Below, piece by piece: positions 26,906-38,382 of a DNA stretch of 64,000 nucleotides. Within the stretch, counting starts at the first letter, position 1. Each line of letters opens with the position of its first letter. Source of the DNA: Mesodorylaimus sp. YZB2_4 (Eukaryota > Nematoda > Enoplea > Dorylaimida > Dorylaimidae); assembly GCA_030248295.1 (NCBI GenBank), contig JASANH010000606.1, forward strand, positions 1,665,397 to 1,729,396, read 5' to 3'. The position numbers were made by a program, and so were the translations under genes. The notes under the pieces are model-generated. The model made no database searches. It was not told the DNA's origin and saw nothing but the letters and a program-made list of their open reading frames with translations.

Positions 26906-27825
26906 TTCAAAGCCCACCCGTCATTGTACGCAAACTGAAGTCCGGTTCAGCATGCTAGTTATCGCATAGTCTTGCTTATGTGTGTGACTTGACTTTCGAC
27001 CTGCTGAACATCAACATTTGTTTCAACTGGTATGGTAAATTGCCACAAATGCCACAAGTGTCCTTGTTCAGTCGATCAGTGTTCAGAAAATACTGGCCCG
27101 CCAAAGGCTCGCAAGCTAAGCGACATCCGTTGAGACTAATGGCAATACCGCCAACCAGCAGATTGACCTGTGGCTTGCATGCTCCGCTACTACAGCTTAC
27201 TAATTCCTCAAATGATTGTGACAGTCCCCTTGTGCCTCTCACGTGGACAGCTGCTGGTTGATAGCTTCCGCTGATTGAAATTTTCGAATGGCCTTTTTGC
27301 TCTCACGAGATAGACCAAGCAACTATGACCACCAGTCAGTCATCACATCGTCATGCATCGATAGTACAAGAATAGTATACCGCTATGTCTTACTGTTCGC
27401 ACTGTACATACGGCGCTTGTTCTTCCTCAGATTTTATAACCCCTTTGAAATCCTGTAGCTCCTCACTTATATTTCCTACGGGGTACACTGTGTTGTGGAA
27501 TAGGTAGCCACGCCAAAAGATGCATTTTGCGCACCCATTTTTCAATTCTTTTGTTATAAGTTGCCCTTCCTTATCCCTAAAAACAGTGCTTCTTATAAGG
27601 GTTAGCGCGCCAGTGCGAAAGCATAATGATAGTTACTTATGCGCAGGGCCATACGCCATACCTTGTCTAAATCCTGAAAGCCCTCAAAGTCAGACCCCTT
27701 TGAAATCCTGTAGTTCCGGGGGGCAGTGTACAGAATGCTACTGCCACCGAGGGGACATCTCACTTCATTCTGTTCAGTTGGTGTTCTTTGGGTGCAGTCA
27801 GTGGTTCGATTTGTGGTGTCGCAAT

Positions 27826-28506
27826 ATGGCTGCCGTGGATGACGATTCGCAGCCCAACAAATCGGGCAGGAAACCGAACAAGGCATTGGAAACGATGCCA
27901 CCAAGCGAGATTGTGATCGATGGCGTGCGACACACGGAAATTGTCACGGCTCAATTGAAAGTGAAGAACGTAAGCAAGAACAAGGTCGCGTACAAGGTAA
28001 TCTGTACTGTCATTCCTTCGGGGGGTGGTGGGAGGGCTAAGTGCTGTCGTACCTTGATCGTTATTTATTCGTTAGCCTGAATAATTCATCCAGCAATCAG
28101 CATTATACTTCGCAGGCTCACAGCTATGCATTTCAGGTCATGGTCAATCACCCGTTTGTGATAACAGTCACTCCAGAAATAGGATTCATGGAACCCGGGG
28201 CCACTGCTGCGCTCACTGTCACCCGCATCAAGTTCGACGCCGACAAGTATGATTCTCAGGGTCGGAAGACGTTGATTCTTCTCCAGCATGTCAACGTATC
28301 GCACAAAGCTACCGACATTCGGGTAAGCTAATCATGGCCAACACGGGTAAGAGTTCTGACTCGACCACTCCGTTTAGAAAATCTGGGCTCACACTATCGG
28401 TGGAACGGCGATGAAGAAACGAATTCCTGTCAAGCTGATCGGCCCGGGCAATCGAGTGCTAGGGGAAAACGTTCACGATGGAGATTCCGAAAAAACTGAA
28501 GACTGA
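27826..28506 (+). CDS. small MSP-domain protein
   Basis: MSP domains are immunoglobulin-like folds found in nematode major sperm proteins, VAP proteins and MOSPD proteins. Three exons (27826-27996, 28137-28322, 28378-28506) join in phase to give 161 residues. The domain covers most of the protein, about residues 27-145. Visible hallmarks are an opening PPSEIVID strand, TAQLKVKNVSKNKVAYKV, the VTPEIGFMEPG turn (compare the family's NPxxGxLxP pattern) and a closing WAHTIGG...KRIPVKL strand. It has no transmembrane segment and an acidic tail (GDSEKTED). It is therefore a free cytosolic MSP-domain protein rather than a VAP. It is diverged from canonical sperm MSP, and a motility role should not be assumed. 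The start was chosen as the first ATG in frame with a domain of the expected length. Confidence 0.85.
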
Positions 28507-29263
28507 TACGTAATCAAGTCCTCCATATGCGCATGTGAATGGTTATGTAAGAAAAAGCAGTTGCGCATTCGTGTTGCGAGGTGAATTCTGTAAAAGGCTC
28601 GGAAATAGTATGAGGTACGCTGAAGCTAGCCGACGACAAGGTAATCACAATCAGATACCAGATGAGCATGTGGTCCAGCACACACGGCCTACGTAACGTA
28701 CGTATTGAACACAGGCCTGGCAGTAATGGCCAACAAGTGATGCTCATTACGCAAATACACGCACTTGAGATTCGGAGACAAGAAGACGTACCACATTACA
28801 TCATGTATGCTGGAGGAAGTAAACGCCTCCGCTGTCTAGGAACATTACAGTGTGCGTTCTTCCTAATTCTGCTTTCCGGAACGCATTCTACGAGAGCCAA
28901 ACAATTAGCTCTTGGCGCAATATCAAATTCGAATACACTCCATAAGGCAAAACGTAACTGCTCCCTGTATTGCTTTCGTTTAAGTCAAGAATGCTCACGT
29001 AGGTATGCAACACACATTCTTCGTTGGCCAATTGGTCTGGCCAAACGGAAACTGAAAGCACCCGTGTTCCATACAAGCTTGAACAAAACAGCAGCGCCTG
29101 CTTTTTCATACCTAATGCAAATCTAATGCTGGGAGCGATCCAGATAGGGGTGTCTCTGCCCGTCGGAGTGAAAGGCCAGGTGAACACTACAAAACCCTCC
29201 CCGAATCACCGTTAGCCTACCACGAATTTTCGACTGCCAATTTAGCAAGACCCCACTAAAGAG
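28507..29263. other. no gene seen (3' flank of MSP-domain gene)
   Basis: Several overlapping short frames occur on both strands without homology or splice support. The region leads into the inverted-repeat element that starts near 29264. Confidence 0.45.
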
Positions 29264-29905
29264 GTCCACAAAATGGACCAAGGCCTAGGTGCTTAGGAAT
29301 AGAGAATAAAAAGCTGCCACCTAAAAAACGATGTGAAAAATTTCCCCTCTCCACGAGCTTCTCTATTCCTAAGCCCTGACTTTCGTTCGCGTTAGATACA
29401 TCGTAGGCAATATAGTGCCTGACGACTAATACTGCGTAGGAGCATTTGGTGCATTGCTAGCATCGTCTCACTTATTACACTTTGGCGTTATGCGCTTGTT
29501 CCAGTATACTGTAGGTACAGTATTTTGCTTGGCGTTTTAAGTAAGCTGTTTATTCGATAAATGAACACTCGGTTATGTCACTCCAACTCTAGTCATTTTA
29601 GGATTGCATATTGTAGGACAATGACTCCATTGCCAAACTGCGCATATAACGCTTGTTTCGAACAGCCAATGGGTCACACGTCAAGCAGCCTGTATATGGC
29701 TCATTCACGTTATAGAACCTAACTGTACTGACCACATCCCACGAAGCTCAAGCATCCTCACAGCTACGCAGAATGCTCCCATGCTTTAGGGCTTAGGAAT
29801 AGAGAAGCTTTTTTCACATCGTGTTTTAGGTGGCAGCATTTTATTCTCTATTCCTAAGCACCTAGACCTTGGTCCATTTTATAGTCCATTTTATGGTCCA
29901 TTTTA
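29264..29905. mobile_element. MITE-like element with ~100-base terminal inverted repeats
   Basis: The left arm (about 29264-29386) and right arm (about 29786-29905) are inverted copies. Shared landmarks are AAAATGGACCAAGG, CTAGGTGCTTAGGAATAGAG, a GCTGCCACCTAAAA block and GCTTCTCTATTCCTAAGCCCT. About 400 bases of non-coding sequence lie between the arms. The right end also carries three tandem copies of a ~12-base GGTCCATTTTAT unit (29872-29905). No transposase frame is present, so this is a non-autonomous DNA element. Confidence 0.8.
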
Positions 29906-30488
29906 GCTGTACAGGGGAAACTGCTGCACTCTTACGTTCCTGCAGTAACTACCTTTCAACACACACTTCTTGAGATTTCGTTGTTGGCTCTTTTACTTCT
30001 ATCAGATTTTGTGCTATTTGAGCCCACCAAGGTAAGTACCTTTGCAAAAATGTTACAAAAAGTGGCTAAAACGAATGAAAAAAAAGGAACCGAACTCAAA
30101 AAAAAACGGAATGGAATTGTCCGTCGGATAAAACTCAGACTTCACTGGTTCTGCGGCCACTGGAATAAAGGGCGTTCTCGAGCGCGGCGATGGGTCGAAC
30201 TGAAGAGGCCTCCCGCTGGAGTGTTTCGCACCAAAGAATCTGAAACAGAAGAGATTTTCAAGAAGCAAGAACGATTCAGAGGTCCTACACACATGGATTA
30301 CATAACAGGACCTAAAGCAGGGAATGTGCACGGCAGACATCCAAGACACCAACTGACAAGCCAAGATTTAAAAAGTCGTTTTTGCATTAAAATTAGTCAA
30401 AAATTTGGACTGACCAAAACAAACCAAAAACTGTATTATTTCCTGGATTTCGCAATTGAGGTTCCTCCCATGGCTACATCTACATTGC

Positions 30489-32775
30489 TTAATTCGCTGA
30501 CAGCACAACAAAGTCAGAACCGTCTGCATAACCAAACATGGCTTACCGGCAAGCGGGCGCGGCTCTGACCTGTCACTTTCCGACATGGAACGACGGAGCA
30601 CTTGAGCATTTTGAGCCGGTCTGTTTTCCTTTTCTTGAGCGCGCCTGAAGAAAAGGACTATTATTTCATGTTTCCATCACGAACAAATACCAAACTTACA
30701 TAGACCTTAGTTGCTTGTTTTCCTGCCGCAGCTTCGCGATTTCTTCCTTGCATCGCTCGACAGCTCTGTTCGCCTTATACAACTGATGTTCAAGAACTTC
30801 CAGGCGGCCCATCACGGCGATAGAGTTCGAACCGATTCCAGAGTCCGACTGAGCTAAGGCATCATTGTTGCCAGCCGCCAAAGCTTCTTCCAAATGTCGG
30901 ACTTTTTCGCGACCGGCGCAGCACTTTTCTCGTAAACGGTCGCGTTCTTTCTCGACAGCGTGCAGAGCGTTCTGGCATCGTTGTAGCTCTTCCTGCATCT
31001 TCGCCATAACGACCGATTTTGCCTCCATCGCCTGCTCCAATCGATTCCGCTGTTCCACAGCTGATACATCATTCATCCGACCACTATCCTTTTCTCGTCT
31101 GAGATCTTCAACGAGCGCTTCCAGCTCCAGAATTCTTTTGCGAGATTCCATTTCGATGGCGTCTGCCTCGTCGCAGGAAATTTCTAAACGATTCACGATT
31201 TTTTCCAGATTCGTCGCTCGTTCTTTCTCCGCAGTCAACTGAGCTTCGAGAACTTTGACACGATCAGCCAATTCGAGAACGCACGGGCCAACTTCAGCCG
31301 TTCGATTCAAACGTTCAACCTCATCGCTTTCCATCGGCTGCTTCAACGAATTGATGGCCTTCCTTAGTTCCTCCTCTAAACGGGCGATTTCGACATCGCG
31401 CGCTGTCAGTCCGATTTCGGCGTCACGAGTTTGCTCCTGAGCAGCCGCTTTGAACGCCTCCAGTTCTTCGATTGTACTGGCCAATCGATCCGCCATTGCC
31501 ACGTTCTCCTGCATCAACGAGTCCACCTTCGCCGTCACTTCCATCACAACGTAATCATCCGTGCCGCAGTCCGAAGTCGCCTGGCATTTATCCTGTTGAA
31601 GGACTTCCTGAGCTCGTTGAAGTTCGTCAATTTTCTCTTGTAGACACTGGTTGGCGCTCTGCAAATGCTCCTGTTTGCGGACCTGTCTTCGCAAAGCGTG
31701 AATTTCCGAGAACAAATTTTCGCATTGACCGTTCGCCTCGTCGCGTTCCTTCTTGAGGGCTTCTACAATGACTTGCAGCTGATCAACTTGATCTTGGGTG
31801 GCTTGACGCTCGGCTTCGAGAACACTGAATTCGTCATCGTGAAATTGTCGAAACTGTTCCAATTCGGACTGCTCGACAGTCTTCTGTCTTTGAAGACTGG
31901 ACAATTCATCCTTCTTCTCTTGCAGCTCGCGTTCCAATGCGATCTTTTCTCGGATCAAGTCTCTGTTGACCTTGACGAGCTTGTTGAAGTCAAATTCGCA
32001 TTCTTTGACCTGGGAAAGAAAATTAAATTGAACATCCCTTTTGAGGTTAAACGGATTTGACCCAACACTTATAAAGCAGCGAATCTTTACTTTGGGGAAT
32101 ACCGTTAAAGTTGAACAGATCGACTCTGCACTTCATGCGACATGTACCCCATATTTTATAACACCTGAAGCACTTACTAGAATTGACCGCCCAACAGATC
32201 CGAGGCGTAAATCAACCCCCATTTCGACTGGTGGATCGGGAATTAAAATTTGATTGGCTTTATCTGCCTTCATCTTGAAATCATTGTGTAAAAATGCAAG
32301 GAGCATGTCCTCCAAATTCCTAGGAATTCTTCCAAATCCCTACCCTAGGAATTTCTATTTTAGGCCCTTGCTAAAAACCCTCATTAAAACCCTCAAAAAT
32401 AGTTTTGTGCTGATTTCCTGCCTCATGTGACAACAAGAACTGATGGAAAAGCTAACTGATTACTTATGGTCCTCTGTGAACTCTTACCGAATCACTGGTG
32501 ACAGAGGGCGGCTTCGGAGCTGTCGAAACGTAGCAATGTCGAGCTGGCTCGACGTGATTGACCACCATTGTTTCACTAGTCGATTCTGCCGACTCGACAA
32601 GATCGACGATAGTTTCGTCGAGCAGACACCGCTCGTTTCCGTTTCTCGGAGGACAAACGTTGGCCGATGGTGCCGCCAGTACTAACCCGCCTCGCCGTTG
32701 TTTCGTTGTGGAAAAATGAATTAAGTTGACTGTACAGGTGACGTCGTCGTCACTTTCGTCGCTTGCTGAGGCCAT
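30489..32775 (-). CDS. coiled-coil protein of unknown family (576 aa)
   Basis: Four exons (32775-32488, 32009-30700, 30644-30547, 30523-30489) join in phase to a 576-residue protein. The first 96 codons are an acidic, likely disordered N-terminus (ASASDESDDD). The 1310-base second exon is almost continuous heptad coiled coil with frequent Glu, Leu, Gln and Arg, for example LRREKDSGR and LEHQLYKANRAVERCKEEI. The short tail is Ser- and acid-rich (MSESDRSEPRP) and ends in DGSDFVVLSAN. Near the C-terminus a DSGIGS motif could be a phosphodegron-like site, which is inference. The architecture suits a scaffold, golgin or tethering protein, but no specific orthologue was recognised. Exon 4 is short and is supported only by phase and a CAG acceptor. 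Confidence 0.75.
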
Positions 32776-34433
32776 GTTTGAATCGCAAATGCCTAAAGGG
32801 AGAGAAATTACAGCATCATCATATCACAGTTCCCCGCTTTAATGCCCGAGCACTCGACCATTAGGGTGATAAGAAAGAAAACTGGAGCTCCCAGAGATTT
32901 GACATTAATTACACTGGGATACCTTCTGACAAGGCTTGCGAGGCCCCCTGATGGTAGAATGTGCCTCACACTCACTCAGCAATAGGCTAACTCTTGCCTG
33001 GCTCACAATCAGAGGAAAGAAACAGACATGAAATACATACCCTAATCGTAGACAGCAGTAAAATAAGTGTGCGCCGTCCTCCAGGCTAGCACCTGCCCAA
33101 ACTGAGAAAGATTTGCGGGTTTCGTTGGACTCTGAATGCGTCAATAGCAAACTGACCCTGTCTGGCTTTTCTAGTTCCTGGTTTTGTTTTCCCTGGGCAT
33201 ATCAGCGTGGTATGAACCTGATTTTTCATGGAAATGTGTGTAGCACTAAACATCATATTCGCATTATCATCCCTGAAATCCGTTTAGAACGGGCAGCAGA
33301 TGGCACCACTCTGATTCTTATCACACGCCCATGCACGCCACAGCCCTAGACAACATAGAATGCCCTCAGCCATTAGATGCCGTGCCTTGCGGTTGTATAA
33401 AATGAGCGTGGCCTTTGAATCATGGTGACTTCATCTTCAGTACATGTGCCCTAATTGCTAATCTCTCCCAGTTGCACACTAGATGGCTTTGTAAGGTTAC
33501 TGGCCCACTAACGGCAGTGTCGACCTGGTAAACAACGAACCGACCAAGAGTGGATGAAACCTGCGGCAAATATGTCATTGTCAGTCGGGTCGGGTTAAGT
33601 GTGTTCTAATGGATTCATTTGGTGTAGAGGCTCGTCTAGCGGTCTATTTTCTGTGCGGAGCGGGAAATATCCACTCAGGATGACTGCCCTGGGTTTTTTG
33701 CGTCGTGCAAAAGCTCCGCTGGTACTGTTCACTCCAGTAAAATGGACCCAGACTTATTTCTGTGGTACACCCATCGCTGCAGATACGAATCCATCATCAG
33801 CGTAGTTGCATATCGGCCATTTGAAACCTGCCCTTGGCAGCTTCAGCCAACGGAAAAAAGCCAGACTGATCGCTGCCGTAACCTGCAACCAGAGACAAAC
33901 CTCTCGTTTACGTAATCAAGAAGAACCCACTAACAACATCCTCGCATTGTCTCTACAGTATCTCATGCACAGAATTCCTGTTGTCGTTTTATTGCTAGCA
34001 CCATAGCAGGTACACGCAACAACAAAACACTGCAGTATACTGTATGCAGTATTGCACTTTACACCTCACAAGTCAGTTTTACTGCTCCACACGTAGGTAC
34101 TCAAGTTATGAATGCCTAACGATAAGTCAAATAGCATTTGAATAAGCGGTAGCTTGATGCACTCCCACATTTACTACAGATACTCCAACACACAAACTAT
34201 ACTGTTCTAGCACCAAGCGGAAGCTTCCTACTTACGCACATTCTTTTCGCAGGGTCAGGCGAAGTTAATAAGATCTCGTAGCAATAATCTATTCAAAGAA
34301 TCTAACGTAAGTTGTGAACCGGGCATGCCAAGCCCAAAGAAAGAAAGCATCCAGAAATTAGTAGAGTGCTGATCAGATGAGATCCATCACGAGATAAAAT
34401 TCCTCAGCTCCTGATACAAAAGATTCATAGTGC
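32776..34433. other. intergenic region, no gene seen
   Basis: This spacer lies upstream of the coiled-coil gene and downstream of the zinc-ribbon gene. Short frames on both strands lack splice support and recognisable domains. Confidence 0.5.
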
Positions 34434-34858
34434 TTATTTCTGACTGCGTTGCTTGACAAAGTAGGCCATAGCGCCCACCGCAGCAGCAACGCTAACGATG
34501 GCTCCGATGGTCAACAGCGTTTCTTTGCCGTTTCGCACTGAAACACAATGAACACTCCTCGTCAGCATTTCTTCACGTAGTTGAGAGTCTTCTGGTACTT
34601 ACTTGCTTCCAAGATCATAAATCGCTTCTTTCCGCAATGAACACAGAACTTGTCGTCTGGTCGTATGGCTTTGGTGCATTGCGAACATTTCACCAACAGT
34701 TTGGTTCCGCAGTTTCGACAAAACAAGTCAGTGGCGCTTTCAGGAGCCACTTGAATCCCCTTCTTGGCACATGTTGTGCATTGAATGCTCGCCGGCTTAG
34801 TTTTATCCAATTGTTTCATTTGTGAAGCTGTCAAATTTTCTTCATTGGTTTTGGACAT
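34434..34858 (-). CDS. small tail-anchored zinc-ribbon protein
   Basis: Two exons (34858-34603 and 34537-34434) join in phase to 119 residues. Four CxxC pairs are visible: CTTC, CRNC, CSQC and CVHC. The first two pairs sit in IQCTTCAKKG and LFCRNCGTKL, the others in VKCSQCTKAI and KFCVHCGKK, forming two successive zinc ribbons at residues ~25-78. The C-terminal exon encodes a single hydrophobic segment, LLTIGAIVSVAAAVGAMAYF, followed by a short basic tail (VKQRSQK). This is typical of tail-anchored proteins; the short, moderately hydrophobic anchor with basic flanks suggests the mitochondrial outer membrane or ER (inference). The membrane-anchor exon is separated from the ribbons by a 65-base intron. 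I do not recognise a named orthologue. Confidence 0.8.
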
Positions 34859-35400
34859 TTTTAAATTTTGTCTGGGATAACCGACAGGACCTGCCCTATG
34901 TGGGTGTGAGGAGGATGGAGAAATCAGACAGAGCAGAGTATGGAGCAGATGGTGGGGTCATTTTGAAGTTGAGTGCTCCTGAGCATCGATTTTGGCGCTA
35001 AAGACATTTTTCTCGCAGCGCATGCTCGTTCATACGACTACCGCGGTCGTATGTGGAAGGCCTGTAGCTGAAAAAAAGAACGTGACTTCAACATACGGAC
35101 GTGTGCAACAGATAGGACCCATATATCAGATATAGGCGCCAGCTTGAGAAGCCTTCATATGACACATAGGTCCAACCCTTGAGGTACTGCACACTACTGT
35201 ATTTAGCAGCCTGCACTAACTCACTAGACCAGTCGGAAGCGAGATTGTGGTCACCATGTTGTCTGGGCACAACAGTTGTGGGCATTGTAAAGCCATAGAG
35301 CAGGCCACTCTCGCTTGGTCACCTTGCCTTGTGGTCTGACATATATCTGTCCTCCGTCGGCAGCAGCGGTCAAGCTTACGCGAACTCTATACTAGATACG
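34859..35400. other. divergent intergenic spacer
   Basis: About 540 bases separate the minus-strand zinc-ribbon gene from the plus-strand small membrane-protein gene. The spacer probably carries both promoters. No specific element was identified. Confidence 0.5.
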
Positions 35401-36051
35401 ATGATGGGCAAGATGGCCGCCGGTCTTCTGATCATCGTGAGCCTGATTATGATTGCGCCTGGTAAGCCTTGCCACGTTCGTCTAGTTTCTTTTTCCTTGC
35501 AAGAAAGATGCATACCCTTCAGGAAAAGCTGGCCTAAATGGCACCTGTTTTGAAGTGTCGTTTATGTGCGGTAAGTCGTATGCATGATGGGCGAGTAAAC
35601 TTTTGGTGACTAGACAGATAATTACCTTTTTAGAGCTTCAATGCGAGCCAAAAGAGCCACTGTACACGTGTGTCGTCGACAATTCTAAGTTAAAAACGTT
35701 AACGCCTCATTGTTGCTACATAAACCGACCCGTACTTGGTGGTATAATCGCTGGTTCAGTTATCGGGTTCCTCGTTCTGGTAAGTTTGTGCTTGGTTCAT
35801 CACGATTATAGCCTAAGCTTGTTTAGTCAACGTGCCATTTTCCTGGGGCTGTCTTCAGGTGTTCTACTTGTAAACATTATTAGCCCTGAAACGTTCCGGA
35901 ATGCATCCTGTTTCAGATATGTCTCGTGTCACTCCTCGTCTGCTACTTTGTCCCTGGATGCCCCCTGCATGATTGGCGAGTGGAGCCCGAAGTGCCAGTT
36001 ATTCGCCATCCACCGGCAAATATCGTCTTGCCAGCGACTCCAGAAGTATGA
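35401..36051 (+). CDS. small cysteine-rich single-pass membrane protein, Shisa-like in layout
   Basis: Four short exons (35401-35461, 35523-35570, 35634-35779, 35917-36051) join in phase to 129 residues. The order is: signal peptide (MAAGLLIIVSLIMIAP), a ~50-residue ectodomain with an N-glycosylation site (NGT) and six cysteines ending in a CC pair (TPHCCYI), a transmembrane helix beginning VLGGIIAGSVIGFLVLI and ending in CYF, and a short cytosolic tail with a juxtamembrane CP and prolines (RHPPANIVLPATPEV). Clustered Cys plus a CC pair just before the membrane and Cys just after it recalls the Shisa/WBP1-like six-cysteine transmembrane adaptors, but the PPxY motif common in those tails is absent. 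Assignment to that superfamily is inference. The frame is open upstream to 35329, but the signal peptide fixes the start at 35401 or 35404. Confidence 0.75.
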
Positions 36052-36900
36052 CGGCACTTGACGTCCGGATCAGATCTGGTGTTCCTTGGCACAATCGGGT
36101 CATTGGCAAACTTGAGACTTCTCATGTCGTCACTAATCGTCATACTATTGCTTGATACATGTCATTAGGACTGAATTGTTAGAAACAGCTTGCTCCCACT
36201 CTATAGTCCTGATATGTTTGCGTCAAATATTCAACACATCCGGAGAACTGTTGACTGCTTTTAAGACGTCTTGCTGCCTCAATTCCAGTGCTTAGAACAA
36301 AATTTCCTGGGTTTCCCTGCTGTTTTTAACCTGCAACCATCCCTAATGCAATTCGGCTCATAGGTCGTAGGTACTTACTTGCATGTAAGCCTCACATCTA
36401 TGTCAGTTACGACTTCGGTTATCTATGATAAGTCTTCGACCTAATCCATAGTAGGGCAAAATAAATGCTATGGCACGCACATCCACCTGTCGTAGGGGAC
36501 ATGATTGCCGTCTGAGGCTGACACTTTCTGCCACAACCCCAGTAAATCAAGAGTGACTCCCGTACTGCTTTGTCAGTCCACCGAATACACTGCACAACTG
36601 CATCCTTGGGCGATCATATTTTTTGGCATCCCAACTCTCCGAGTGTGCAAGTGTCGACTTGTTATTCTGCACCATTCATCTGCTGAATGTCACTGCTTAT
36701 TCGTTCAGAGTATTTCTCACTTTTTGTAAAACTCAGCCAGTCTAAACTCAAAATGTTCATCAATCAGAAATCTGCCAGGAATCCAAGAAAGCAATCGCGA
36801 GCTAATCCCTCTCGTCCATCATATATTCCGGACTTGACATCTTTCGCATTTCTCTCTGAGCTATGTCAAAAGCTGACTCGTCGCTCGCGCTGGCGTCGCA
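36052..36900. other. intergenic, no gene seen
   Basis: Only short frames without domain or splice support occur 3' of the Shisa-like gene. Confidence 0.45.
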
Positions 36901-36982
36901 ATCCCACATTTATTATTCCCCACTTCATCCATCAAAATAAGACACGTGACAAATTCTCGTCTGAGTGCACTTGAGACGATCT

Positions 36983-37374
36983 CAGATCGGCTCCAAACTA
37001 GCAATCAATCCTGCCTAGCTTTATCGGAAGAAAGCGATCAAGAAGGCCATTTAGTTTTCGGCTCATTGATGGACAAATCCTCGCTTTCATTTTCCGCTTC
37101 ACGCCTCTTAGAATCCTCTCTGGGCCAGTGATTATCGGCAGTCATCTTCCCCATCTGCGCATGCAAGTGTTGAAGGGTTGTGGTCCTTGTGCGATTTGTA
37201 GTAGGCCTCTTTTTGCTAACGTCTTCTATAATCTAGGTCGTTTATTACATTTGCCCTGGGTGCTCGCCGAAGCAGAATACTGGGCCAATGAAGGCCGAAA
37301 AGCTTTTTTCGCTGCTGGGATTGGAAAAAGAAGAAATCCGATCACCCCGCGATTATCTCGTTAGAAGCTCGGCA
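36983..37374 (+). CDS. possible 3' exons of an unrecognised gene
   Basis: Three coding-like stretches lie close together on the plus strand. After a CTCAG at 36983 comes a Ser/acid-rich stretch (ALSEESDQEGHLVFGSLMD) that hits a stop at 37131. A Ser-rich run (SSSPSAHASVEG) follows in another frame near 37140. From about 37275, after CGAAGCAG, a clean C-terminus reads NTGPMKAEKLFSLLGLEKEE and ends RDYLVRSSARV with a stop at about 37374. I could not join these in one phase with ordinary GT-AG introns. The locus is either a real gene whose introns I mis-placed, a frameshifted copy, or chance. No family is recognised. Confidence 0.3.
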
Positions 37375-38382
37375 CGCGTTTAATCAAAGGAAATAAACGT
37401 CTTCCACGAGGCCCTCGGTAACCCATTTCGGCTCTCTTCTTGCGTGACTCGTTCGTTTTTCGGCTGCCGCATTGCCAACGCCATGTTGGCCGTGTGATCT
37501 GGGTCTCGGTCCTGATCGATGATTTGAACCCGCAGCAAATATGTTACGCGTATCTGCAAATGCCAGTTACGCAACCGGAGCTGCCAGCTCGTCAGCCCTG
37601 CTGGGGTGGAGCGCAATTAAGCGTGTTTTTTCCTCCTCTTCTCTTTTGCGCATAAGCTAAGGAGGCCGAGTCCTCGAAGACGCGGCGGCCCGTAAAAACG
37701 CAATATTCACAAGCGTAGATGGATGGAAAAGTGGAAATATCGATTCTGCTCGGTCCGTCAACCAATAACCCTTCTTCGTCTTCCTTCTAACGAAGCCCGA
37801 CGAGCACATATTCCGAGCTCCTCGCCTGGTCGAGATCACTGGCTACTAGCTGAACGGTAATGAGCCATATATAGTAAAGGGGAAGTGGGGCGGATGGAGA
37901 AAATTATTTTTAGACTTGTGCGACTCATGCTTCAGGCAAACGGAGCAGTATTTTTTACACAATAACTAGACGGAGTCGCGTGAACAAGATAGCCAGGCCA
38001 CTAATGAACCAGTAATTACGTCCCCTTCGCTCGCGGGCACCAATAATGAGCGACAGGCGCACTCACTCGATTGACGCTCCAGGCACCCCGCTGCCGAGAA
38101 AAGAGTTCTGAAAGCTTGTACATCATAGTCGGACAGCAATCATCCTGGCTTACTAGTAAATCTGGAGCGGATTAGAAAAGAGACTTGGCGCAAACAGCAT
38201 TTTCAATCTAACTTCACATTGCATTGTATGAAAAACTGATAATTTACACGGCTAGGACTAGCAAAATATTGACAGTGAACTACAGTATCTCCAAGAAAGA
38301 TCAGGAGCCACACAATCAATGCGCACGATGCAAACTTCATGACCCGCATGAAAAACCATTGCGCTCAAGCGCGGAAGCCTGT
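37375..38382. other. intergenic, no gene seen
   Basis: Short frames on both strands (for example 37440-37655 +, with a readable stretch LIDDLNPQQICYAYLQM) lack splice borders and homology. Confidence 0.4.

Noticed and set aside
29981-30568. 195-codon plus-strand open frame
   Set aside because: It overlaps the 3' exons of the coiled-coil gene on the other strand, starts in AT-rich sequence and has no domain. The minus-strand exons are supported by phase and composition.
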